Shown here: one piece after another, positions 52,944-63,800 of the stretch
Position numbering within the stretch: position 1 is the first letter of the stretch
Layout of the letters: the number at the start of each line of letters is the position of its first letter
From: Sphaerolaimus hirsutus
Lineage: Eukaryota > Nematoda > Chromadorea > Monhysterida > Sphaerolaimidae
Direction of reading: 5' to 3'
DNA length: 64,000 nucleotides
Assembly: GCA_964036195.1 (NCBI GenBank)
Contig: OZ038452.1
Coordinates: 24,749,785-24,813,784 of the forward strand
Position numbers and translations under genes: made by a program
Notes under the pieces: generated by a model
The model's database searches: none
What the model saw: only the letters and a program-made list of their open reading frames with translations
Told to the model about the DNA's origin: nothing

Positions 52944-55900
52944 TCAATCAGCCTTTTTGCCGTCGCTTTTCGCCGATTGTTTCGAGTGTGCCGATGCTGA
53001 GCGCTGGTTATTATCCCCCTCCTCGACGCCATCGTCGTGCTCGCTGTCGCTGTAGGACTTTTCGCTGTCGCTGCCGCTGCCCGACGCGGCGTCTTCCCCG
53101 CCCGCCTCGTCGGACGCGTGGCTGCCGCCGCCTGACGCGTTTGAGTGGCGTTTATGGAGGTTTAAAGTGGCCCTCAAATCTCCAGTAAAGCCCGTAAAGC
53201 ATCAAATCTCCGCTAGAAATGCCCCTACTGCTAAAATTCCTACTCCTACTGCTAGGCCAAAAAAAAATTCCGTTTATATTTTCTGATTGCTAAATTTTTT
53301 CCATTTCTATTTTTCCAGCCCATTTTCCGTTTTCCGGCTTAAGTTTTCCTGCCTTTTTCTAGCCCAATTTTATGTTTTATCCCACCTTTTTCTGGCCCAG
53401 TTTCCTATTTTTCAGCCTTATTTTCCCTTTTCCGGCTCCACTTTCTATTTCAGCCAAACTGGTAAACAACATGCATGCAGGTTTTCAATAATGTAATTTT
53501 TTCTTTTTCCTGCAAAACTTCTGCATTTTTTCCATTTATGGCAAAATTTCAGCTATTACTTTAGATTTCCGTGCAAATTTTGTTTTCGTTTTCTGGCAAG
53601 CGCAAAACAGTTTTCGTTTTCCGGAAAGTGCAAAAAAAAATCCGTTTCGTTTTCCGTAGAAACTCTTGTTGACACCCTGGTCCACAGCAATCCATTTCAC
53701 AACGCACCTCCACTGTGCGCGCTGTGACTGCGGCTGCCAGTTGCCGCACTGCCGCTGCCCGATTTTGCGCTGCCCGATTTTGCGCTGCCCCCGCCCGGCG
53801 ACGACGCCCTAGAAGAGTGCTTGCTGCCCGCGTCGGAGTGCTCGGACGCGCTGTGCGTGCCGCCGCTCTTCGCCGACGCGTTCGAGTGCGCCGAGCCGGA
53901 CCGCGATCGAGACGTGTGCGACCTGACGAGGTTGTGCTGGTATGCTTACCGTATTTCTTCTAATAGAACGGCGCCGTTCTATTTTTTCATCAACTTTTTT
54001 ACCTGCCGTTCTATTGGAGGCTGCCATTCTATTCTTTTCATGGGTGTCAAAAAGTGCCAAAACCTGCCGTTCTATTGAAGGTGCCGTACTATTGGCCCCA
54101 CACAAGCTGGTTTTCAAGGTTCCCTCTGTGAAAACCCATTATTTTGTTTTCAAATTCATTTAAACAGTCTGTGTAATGAGCCAAACGGCCGCCATCTTTG
54201 TTTTTTTTCTATTTTTCCTCCGGGAGAACACATATTTGAAAACGCTGGTAAAATGCTGCAGACAAAATATTTTTTTTGTCGAATAAGTACAAATTTGTAG
54301 GACAAGCTGTAAGCAGCATGTGATGCAGAAAATTATGCTTGATTTTTGGGACTGTATTGTATATTTTTAGCGCTGTTATACATATTTTTAAAAATTAATT
54401 CATTTTATAACTATAAATATTTTTAAAAATTTGGTTTTACTTTGTATATGATATCCGTCTCAGATATATGTAGGGTGTCAAATAAATTTTTTTACGGAAA
54501 ACGGAAACGGAAACGGAAAAAAATTTTCAGCGGCTGGAAAACGGAACGGAAAACGGAAAAAAATTTGCACTTGGCGGAAAACGGAAACGGAAACGGAAAA
54601 AAAATTTCAGCAGCTGGAAAACGGAAAAAGTGGCCGGAAAAACGGAAACGGAAAAATGAGATTTGCGCGGAAATGGAAAAAATTTGCTGAAATTTTGCCG
54701 GAAAATGGATAAAATTTGCGGAAATTTTGCTGGAAGTGGAAAAAATTAGCAGAAATTTGCTGGAAACAGAATTTTTTTACATGATTGACATGATCTGCAT
54801 GAATGTTTACCAGTTTGGCTAATACAGAAAACAGAAAGTTGAGCCAGAAAAAGATAAAATGAGGCGGAAACATGGAAAATTGAGGCGGAAAATGAAAAAA
54901 AAGCGGAAAAACTGGAAATTGAGGTAGAAAACGGAAAAAAGGCGGAAAAACTGAAAATTTTGCCGGAAAACGGAAAATGAGCCGGAAAAGCGGAAACGGA
55001 AAAAAAATTGGCCGGAAAACGGAACGGAAAACGGAAAAAAAATTTCAGCAGCCGGAAAACGGAACGGAAAACGGAAAAAATTTGCCTGCGGAAACGGAAA
55101 ACGGAAATTTGACACCCTAGATATATGTCCAGTTTTTTTTTCTCTTTCATTTGATACCATGTTTCATGATAGAAGTTCAAAGATGATGGAGAAATTGTTG
55201 TGATGCTCAAAACATTAAATAATTTTTTAAAATTACATCCCTGTATCTGTAATTATCACAGTATCACAGTAAAAAGCCCTTATTTTTTCACATCAAAAAA
55301 AAAAACTGAATTCAATAACATTTCTGCAAAACAAGTAATGATATTTTTATACAATCCACTTTATAATTTTTTTAAAAATCACAAGTGCAATTCAAACAGC
55401 TGATTTTGTATGTAAATGAAAGCCAAAAAAATGAACAACAAGTGAACACTGACTGCAACAATGTCACATTCAATACACTAGCACAAAAAAATAAAAACAA
55501 TTTTATTGTATTGTTTTCAGAAATGTTTTCATTTAATATTACAATCTGTCGTGAAATTTAACATAAACATGAACCTTTTTGAAAACTCAAAAGTTATCTA
55601 GATCTATCCATGGAATTGAGGAATTGAGTGAAAGTCTTGTAAAAGAAAAGTAAAGATGCAAAAAAAGGCTTGGAAAACATCACATAGTCTTTTTATGTTT
55701 CCAGAGATTTTTTCAAAATTATTTACTGTATGTGCACAACTTCCAAGTGTCAGTGCAAAAGGTATAAATTAACTACCAAGCACTCAATGGCGGCCATTAC
55801 AACACTCCAGCCTGCAGCAAAAACACCAAAAACTCCAGTCCAGCTGAGCCAAGCAGTGCAGCTGTGAAGCAGTGCAATGAAGCAAGAAAATCTAGAGCTG

Positions 55901-58900
55901 CACAGGAAAACTCAGCTTAGTAAATGTGATGCAAGGTGGAAGTGCACAAAATAAGACATATGTAATATGCAGAAAATCAGGTTTGGCACCTGGCCAGATA
56001 CTGTTTAGTTGTTTAGTCACCTTGGAGTGTTGATGCTGGTATCGACCTCATGTTGCAACAACATAAATACCATAAATATGACATCAACCCTACATAAATA
56101 TGACATAATCAATATAATAAAACGCCCACTTCACAACATCATAAATCTAAAACTTTTCAAAATTGGTAAAAACTTATGGAAACAGGTGACATATGCAGTT
56201 GTCACCTGAAACGTCGCCACAGCGACGTTTTTTAAAAAAAAAATTATTTTATTTTATATAAATCCCAAGTTTTCTACGACCCTATCATCAGATGCAGCAA
56301 AAAATACTGCATCTACAGTGTCAATTTTACATAAACCCATTCATCCAGTGGTTTTTAAAGGATTTCGAAGTAAGTTGGCGAAATTTTGTAAACTGGTGAT
56401 GCTGGGCGACGATTTTCCTACTTTTGATGTGTGAGGCGACACATTTTCACATTTGTTCCACAGATATTGAAAACTGGCGCGTACAGCGACGTACAGCGAC
56501 GTCGCTCTACATCTCTACATTCACAAATGTTCTGCAAATTTGAAAACTGTAATGTACATTTTTGAAAACTAATTTATTCAATTTTAAGTTTTCAAAATTG
56601 TCTTCAGAGTATTATAGTGGCGACGCGTCGCCGCTACAGAGGCGACGCGTCGCCCTACGGTTTTCAAAAATGTTCTGCAAATGTGAACTTTGAACGGCAA
56701 ATGTGACTTGCCGAAACCAATATTCACATATGCTGTCACTTATTGAAAAATAAAAGTGCAAATTGCACACTTTTGAATTCCATACAGCGACGCGTCGCCT
56801 AGGAGAGTTTTCAAAAAGGAACATTGAAAACTAGCTTGTGTGGCCACAATGGAGGTATGCCGTTCTATTAGAAGAAATGCGGTACACACTAGTTTTCTAC
56901 CAAAATTTCGTAAAAATTTGAAAAAGTCATTTGAGTTTACCAGAATGAGTTGTTTGCAGAATGCGTTCAAAGCTGATCTAGGTGTTATCTTTATATTATT
57001 TCATTACAATTATTATAATATTATCGTATATTTTACAATAAAATTACCACTTTTATTTTTGGGTAATATGTAACTAGGTAGATATATTTTTATCTAATTT
57101 AAAATATATTCATGGAAATGTAACCTGCGGTAGTGGTATCGAAAATATTTATTATTCGTTTAAAAGCCGAAATTGCGTGCGTGGCGTCTCCAATAACGAT
57201 CAACCCCAACAAGTTCTTCAAACACCCCACTCACTTTACGCTGGTCGTGCGCGGCGTGTGCTCTTGGTGGCCCTCCCCCTCATCTGGAGCTTCGTCAGGC
57301 TCTGGCGTGTGCTCCCTGTGTTCCTCGCTTTCGTCCTGCGGCTCGGGCGTGTGCTCTGGGGGCAGTCCCGGACCCTGTAAAATGTCCTGTAATTTGTCAA
57401 GTGGCAAGCAAAGTGTCAAACATCATGTAAGATGCCCTGCAAAATGGCAACTGGGTTGCCATTTTGCAGGGCATTTTACACGACTTTGGACACTTTGCGT
57501 GACATTTTACATTTCACATGGCATGTTACAGGGTGCGGGATTGGCACCTGGCTCCACGTGTCCCTCGTCGAGCGACTCGTGCGTATCGGCCGCCTCTTCA
57601 GGCGCTTCCTCCTTCACCTTCTTCTTTATTTTCTTTTTCTTTTTGGTCAGCGCGGCACCTGCCGCGGCGGCGGCTCCTGCAGCCACGGCGCCGGCGCCAG
57701 CTGCCGCCGCGGCTTTGACCCGACGCGCTTTGGTCTTGACCTTGTCGCCCACGTCGGCGGCCGCCTTCGCGGTGGCGCCGTTGAAGCGTGCGGCGTTCAT
57801 TCGGCGTTTCTGGGGCGGCGTTTAATTAGCCCGACATGTGGGTGCCCGTTCCTGTTGGAGACCCCCGTTTTTACCCCCCCCCCCGATATTTCGCCGATTT
57901 GATTCCTTTGATAACTATTTTTGTAAATATTTACAATAAAGTTAGTGGTATACGGTTCCATATGCGATGAATCGGGTCATCCGATAAATTGTCGGGCTAA
58001 TTAAATTTCGCACCTGGTCAACGAACGTCACCTTTTCCAGGTCGCTGCCGCGATCGCCGCTGCTCGCCGTCTGCACCGGCTCTTTCAGGCCGTCGCTAGG
58101 ATCCGTTTTGAACTTTTTCACGCGCTTTTTGACCACTTTTTTGATCGGCTCATCCTCTTGTTTTTCAGGGTCCGCCTTAGGTTTCTTGGATTTCACGATT
58201 TTTTTCTTTGCGGGCGATTCGGGCGCCGGCGCCGGCGGCTGTATGGTGGTTTCTCGTTGGCAGAAGCGCATTTGGTGGAAAATGTCCTGCGGCGTTTGCT
58301 TTTGTGTTTTCTAGTCTATTTGGTGGTCAATTACGCGATTTGTAAAGTGCTGCAAAAAGCCATAAATGGTGTGTCAATTGAGAAGTAATTACATCGTTAA
58401 ATGAAAATACTATGGTATTTCCTCGAAATACCCCAGGGTTTGATTGATATTTTCAGAGTGCGAATTTTGTGGGGGGTGGCATTCGAGGGGAGGGATATTT
58501 CGAGGGGGTTATTTTTTATATTTTCGCTCAGACCTGGGGGTATTTCGAGGAAATATGTAGACGATTGTCACTGACAAGTTTACTTCTCACATGGCACGTA
58601 TACGTCTCACATGACAAGTATACTTTTCACATGACAAGTATACTTCTCACATGAAAACACTCCTATAACTTATCACATCCCTTCCACTTGACACAGTGCA
58701 AACTGTTTTACCAATTCGCGTGCCCACAGGGGTGTCAACTTTCCGTTTTCCGGAGGAAAAGTTTTACCCTTTCCGTATTCCGTTTTCCGGCCGATAATTT
58801 TTTACCCTTTCCGTTTTCTGTTTTCTTGCAGCTTTCAAATTTTACCCTTTCCGTCTTCCGTAAAAAAATTTTTTTGACACCCTAGTGCACACATCCCCCC

Positions 58901-60831
58901 GGCCCCTTAGAACAATCGCTACAGCCAAGTTACCAACCTGACTTGACTTCCTCCTTTTGGGGCTCTTTTTGGGCGAGGTCGGCATCTCCGGCTTGGGCAC
59001 GGTCGACTTCGACTTGCGCTCTTTGCTTCCCTTGGGCTTGAGCGGGCGCGGCGGCTTGGACGGCGACAAGCCGCGCGGCTTTCTGCCGCCCGTCGCGCCG
59101 TTCGTGGCCGAACTGGACCTTTTGGTGGTTGGATTGGTGATTAGTGTCGCGAGAAGGTTGATAGGTGGTGTTTGAGATGGTGGGCATTGCCTAACGATGG
59201 CAAAAAAAATTCGAAAATTCGAAAATATTTATAATTTTTTAATTTTTTCAGAATTTTCGAAATTTAATTTCACCCATGAAAAAACACAAAAATCGATTTT
59301 TTTCCAAAAAAATAATAAAATTCGAAAATTCATTTTAGAAAAAAAAAACTTAAAATTAAAATACTTTTTTTCGGGGTGTTTGCCATCGTTAATTGTGCCT
59401 GAATTAGTTACGTAATGTTGCCGCACTTGTTGCTCGAGTCGATGGAGCCTTTTGCTGGTGATTTCGATCTGTCCGCCGGTTTCATTCGCCCTCCGTAGTT
59501 GGCTTTCTGTTAAAAAGAATGAAGAATGGTAAGTGAATTGACAAATTAAGACATAAATTACGGTCTATTGGCGGCCCGCACACTAGCACACACATGTGTG
59601 TCAACTGGTCTGTGTAAGTCCGATTTCTGTCTCACATGTCGCAGAGCGTGCTTCCAATGCACATGCGGCAATGTTGAAAAGTAAATATCATGACAGGTGC
59701 ATTTAAAAATAACTCTACGACACGTCAAGCCGAAATCAGAGTTGACACAGACCAGTTGACGTGTGTCAACTGGTGTGTGGGCCGCCATTACTCACTTTGA
59801 ACATATCCTCGCAAGCCACATATTCCTTGCCATCCTCCAAATCTTTGAGTAGCTTTACCTGTACGCCATCGGTTGTGTATAGCGCCTTGGCACCCGCTGG
59901 CGCCGCCCCGCTGTCCGACTACGGTGGCGAATTTAAATTAGGTAACTCATCACCGTATATCCTCGATTAAGCCCCCCCCTCGAAAAACTCCCCCCTTCGA
60001 ATAACCCTTCCTGTTAGCTGACTGGGGAAAAATAGCCCCCTCTAAAAACTCCCCCCCCCCACTATTTGATGGTAGGAAAAAGCCCATTTATAAAAACACG
60101 CGTACGGATGGGTACTTGTAAATAGAATTAAAGTATTGTAGCCATGAGTATTTCCTCTGTACGCAGTTTTCGCGTATCCGCGTAATTTTCGAGTAAACGT
60201 AAATACCCACTACCAACTCTGTACCTAATTGCGTTCCATCACACTTCACAAACCATTTGCCTGAGCAGAGCGGCCAGGTTCGTAAACTGTTTCCGTTCGA
60301 TCGTGAGCGACGCGTGCGTTTTTGGCTTGTTGCCATTGTAGACGGTGATAGTTTTTGCAGTGGGCGCCGAAGTGGCCGACGAGCCATCGGACTCAGCCGC
60401 GGCTGAGTGCGCGATTTTGGAATGAAGCCTAGCTATCAGTTAGCCAGCGGCCCTGAACACTAGTTTTCGACTGAAATTTGGAAAACTATAAATCAGCTTT
60501 GAAATTGTTAGATTTTTCTAGAATCCGTCATTTCTAATTTCTAATCTATTTTAACTGTAGTTCACTGGCACTTCATTCTAGAGAACTCAGATGCGTTCGA
60601 AACTTCGTAGCTGATTTAAGAGTTTTCGAATTTCGGTTGAAAGCTAAATAGTGTGTGCAGGGCGATCACCGCAAAAAATGGATCGACACAGTCGAATAAA
60701 TGCATCGAACTAGCTCACCAGCTACTCGCGGCGGCTTTGAGCGGCTTCTCACCGGTTTTGTGACCGCCGTCAAGTCCATAGACTTTGCAGGTGCTTTTTT
60801 TCTCGCCGGCGGCGGCGGTCTAGTGGAACGA
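52944..60831 (-). CDS. Doublecortin-domain protein with long Lys/Ser-rich tail (5' end not found)
   Basis: Minus-strand exons: 60831-60753, 60391-60254, 59918-59796, 59506 to 59427 or 59412, 59118-58938, 58238-58014, 57809-57548, 57355-57240, 53936-53708, 53131-52944 (stop TAA). They join in frame to about 540 residues. KTITVYNGNKPKTHASLTI followed by KALYTTDGVQVKLLKDLEDG and EYVACEDMFK forms one doublecortin domain, a tubulin-binding fold. The tail is rich in Lys, Pro and Ser (RPLKPKGSKERKSK, PAKKKIVKSKKPKA, LTKKKKKIKKKVKEE, EHTPEPQDE, then Ser/Gly/His repeats). Microtubule association is the family role; a second doublecortin domain may lie upstream. Two of the tail introns are exact transposon insertions of families F and B. 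Confidence 0.8.
53250..53682. repeat. Family I-related TTTCCG/TTTTCC array
   Basis: Pyrimidine-rich array of TTTTCCGTTTTCC-type units ending GTTGACACCCTGG, so one family I terminus is recognisable. The other end is not clear. Fills most of intron 53707-53132. Confidence 0.65.
54471..55119. mobile_element. hAT-like family I element
   Basis: Termini TAGGGTGTC and GACACCCTA, flanked by the perfect 8-bp repeat GATATATG. CGGAAACGG arrays fill most of it. In the long doublecortin-gene intron 57239-53937. Confidence 0.9.
55125..57110. other. Long doublecortin-gene intron, AT-rich part
   Basis: AT-rich sequence with repeated GGCGACGCGTCGCC-type palindromic patches at about 56210-56530 and 56615-56800, and a partial family D copy at about 56882-56975. 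No coding signal was recognised. Confidence 0.4.
57356..57547 (-). mobile_element. Family B foldback forming a doublecortin-gene intron (GT...AG)
   Basis: A 192-base copy. On the minus strand it starts GTGCCAATCCCGCACCC after GAG CCA G and ends GGGACTGCCCCCAG before AG CAC ACG. Excision (phase 1) gives GHVEP-E-HTPEPQDE in frame. CAG precedes it and CAG ends it. Termini, arms and flanks match the intron in the OIG-4-like gene. Confidence 0.9.
57810..58013 (-). mobile_element. Family F foldback forming a doublecortin-gene intron (GT...AG)
   Basis: A 204-base element unrelated in its interior to family B. On the minus strand it starts GTGCGAAATTTAATTAGCC after GTT GAC CAG and ends GGGCTAATTAAACGCCGCC followed by CCAG before AAA CGC CGA. 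The inverted termini share AATTTAATTAGCCCGAC. Excision gives TFVDQ-KRRMNAARF in phase 0. CAG flanks both ends, and the outermost bases (GTGC..., ...GCCCCAG) copy those of family B. Another copy lies at 10827-11038. Confidence 0.88.
58411..58557. repeat. Family A foldback, short form
   Basis: ATGGTATTTCCTCGAAATAC and GTATTTCGAGGAAATATG arms. In doublecortin-gene intron 58937-58239. Confidence 0.75.
58728..58884. mobile_element. hAT-like family I element, short copy
   Basis: Ends AGGGGTGTCAAC and TTTTGACACCCTA, flanked by GTGCCCAC and GTGCACAC (8 bp, one mismatch). TTTCCGTTTTCCG arrays inside. In doublecortin-gene intron 58937-58239. Confidence 0.85.
59570..59786. mobile_element. Family C2 element
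   Basis: Termini GGCGGCCCGCACAC and GTGTGGGCCGCC, with ATT on each side. It serves as the uninterrupted reference for the copy at 23182-23605. Lies in a doublecortin-gene intron, 9 bases from the donor of exon 59918-59796. Confidence 0.85.
59951..60090. repeat. Family A variant
   Basis: Starts ACCGTATATCCTCGATTAAG, followed by CCCCCCTCGAAAAACTC units; right end unclear. In doublecortin-gene intron 60253-59919. Confidence 0.6.
60455..60662. mobile_element. Family D foldback in a doublecortin-gene intron
   Basis: Ends CACTAGTTTTCGACTGAAAT and TCGGTTGAAAGCTAAATAGTG; the most diverged full copy here. Lies in intron 60752-60392. Confidence 0.75.
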
Positions 60832-60849
60832 CTGCGATTGAAGAAGAAA

Positions 60850-63800
60850 TAAACCATTTGTGCCTATTTATATACGCTTGCACTTGGCACCATGATATCC
60901 TCTACTTGATTATTCATGTTATGCTCGCTCACGCGTTTTCTGCGTGTGCCTACGCGTTGTGATGTAAAAGCGCCATGGTGCTGGCGTATTATGTGGATAC
61001 AGTAGAAAGCGAGGGAATTAACGAGAAGTCTTTGCTTAATATTTTACCAATATGACGTTCTTCCTCTTAAGCCGGAGTTACAGCACAGCGACAAATAGGA
61101 GCTGAAGCGACAAATTGAGTGTCGACAAATTACAATTTTTGTACAATTTTTGGACACGATGTAGATATCGGTTAGTGCTGTCAACATGTCAATTTAGGGA
61201 TGGATATGTCTAAGCGTTCTTGAGTATTTGTGATTTGTCAATACTGAATTTGTCGCTTCAGCTCCCATTTGTCCTTATGCTGTAAATCACCCTTAATGGT
61301 AAAGTTGGTGCATCATTTTCTATTGCATTACTTAATGGTGACATTACTTACCAAAAATAAAAGTAATTTTGGCACCTTGAGCTTTAAATCGCCGTGGCGC
61401 TTTTGGTGCATATCACTACAATTATATGGCGCCATTGTCACCGGCGCCCCAATCACAAAAGTACCATGTCACTTTTAACATCCCTACCCGGGCTCGCCTA
61501 AACCTTTGTGCCGCTTGCGGGCAGCCGCCGCTACGCGACACAAAGCAAAACACACGGTGCAAAACTCCCTTACCTGCCGATCGTGGCCATCGTTTCACCA
61601 GTGGGGGTTGCCAACAACAAGGTGTCAATTCGTATATTCTCTCGCAAGTGAGTCACGCTCGAACGAGTCGACGCCACTGAATGGATCTTTTATTAGCGGG
61701 CGGGGGGAAAAAGCGGCCCGCGAACTAATTGACGCGCGGGTTTCTGTTTCCAAGGCGGCGCCGAGAACGCAGGTGCGTCTTTCGCAGTGGTGCGCGCGCG
61801 TTGCTATGCGAACGGTTGGGTAAAATAGTAAAAATGGGATTATATCGGCGTGGTAACTGAAAATGGGAAAATGGGAAAATTTCGACGACCGCAGCTGGAG
61901 AATCGTTTCGCTTCGTCGGATGTAATTTGCGAGTAATTGTTTAGCTTCAGTAGGTATTTGTGCAGATTGTACCTGGGCATGATCGATCACCGAGGCACAT
62001 GCGCAGCGGTGAAATGCACTGCAAGTTTGTGCATTTGTCAAGGTAACGGACAGAGATGATTTATATCGCCCGTGCAGCTAGGCGGGGTCCGTCAGCTTTG
62101 CGTAATACCCGCCGCTCGAGCAAGTCAGTTTCCATGGTGACAATGGCGCGGGTAGTGTGCGCGACCCCGTAGAATAGCTCTGAGCGGTGCACAATTTCCG
62201 CCAGTGACTCACCAAATAAAATGGGGTAAATGAACTGTAGAAAACAGAGTGTGCGTGTGCGCCATCCCACGCTGACGGCAAAGGGCGCCAGCGACCCACC
62301 TTTAATAATATGATCAGCCACCAAAATGCGGAAATATTGTAAATGGGGTTGGTCATGGAATTAAAATTTTGTTATGACGCAGTAATAATCTTATCGAAAA
62401 GCCCACTCTCTTGAAATACCCCCTGCCTCTAATTTTACCGGTGAAATAATGAGCCCCCTGGTGTATTTTTTTACAGGTAATGTGAATGTACCTATTAATG
62501 GTTGTTTTGACCAGAGTTGTCAAAATACTGAACGTTTTCAAAGTATACATAAATTTAATGTACTTTTTGCTCTATGAGTACGGAAACATAAAGCAAAATT
62601 TTTTACTTTTACTGATGAGTTTACATGAGTAAAATACTTTTGCAAAGAAAATCTAAATTTGAGCATTTTTGAGAAATTGTTCACTAATTTTTGCTGAAAA
62701 TCACTCCCTTTCATACTTTTCCCCATTTTAACTATCAAATTCGGCATTTCATGTGCTTTTTGCTCATTACAGTTATTTTTGGCTGTACTCGGCGCTTGGT
62801 GGAAATGTAGTAGGTAGGTAAATTTAGGTAAAGTAGGTAAATTTGTGCAGAATCCTACCATAATTTGATGAATAAAATCTTGTGATAAATTGTGGTAATT
62901 AGTTATTCCATAGTATACTCCGGTTACTTTACACCTTGCACGCGTGGTTCCTGCTGGATGTGTGCCAACGATGGTTAACGCGTGCGAGTTTCATAAAAAG
63001 ATAATAAAATTGATTGTTGTTATAATGTTATTCATTAACATATTCACATCGATGAATTTTTTAAATCTTTTTACGGAAATCGCATGATTTAAAAATCATT
63101 GGCACACGTCCAACACGAGACATAAATAAGTGCGAGGGCAGAGTATCATGTACGCCGAGTATATAAACGAAATATTATGATGAAAAAACTGTATAATCTT
63201 TTGTTCATTATTCAGATTGGTTTTAGTACGTTTCTATATTAGGTAAGTGTGATGTCTACCGAGTAAATATATATATAAATATGTGCTTATATGCCCATTT
63301 TTGGTTATGTCTCACAATTTTATTTCTTTAAATATCTTTTTCCCCCTTTGAATTGAATCCTTTTAGGATAAAAAAGGGAGTTTATAAAACCGTATCTGAA
63401 ATATGTTTTCTGTACTTTTTAGTACTTGCAAAAAGTATACCTACACAAAATTGGGTACAGGTTCTTTTCTCAGAGGAAATGAAAATGTATTTACTCAGTA
63501 CTCAAGTATACGATTTTTTAGTGAACATGAATACATTTTAACAACTATTGTCTTGACCCTCCTACACACCCTAGTTTACTATCAAAATTCTGAACAAATA
63601 GTAAAACTCATAAAATTTTAAAATACAAAAATGGTTACGATTGAGTGAAACTGCTTTGCAATTTTCTGTCCGGCTCTATTTGCCTCTATTCAAAACATTT
63701 TACCTAACAAGTCTCGCATGCGATATATTTACCTAAACACCAATTTTTGTACATTTGCATTGATACTCTATGGTGGGCAGGGACCCTGGGCTGCCCATAA

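Noticed and set aside
52907-53188. Plus-strand open frame rich in Arg and Cys opposite the last doublecortin-gene exon
   Set aside because: It is the antisense of the Ser/Asp-rich exon that joins in phase 1 to the previous exon on the minus strand.
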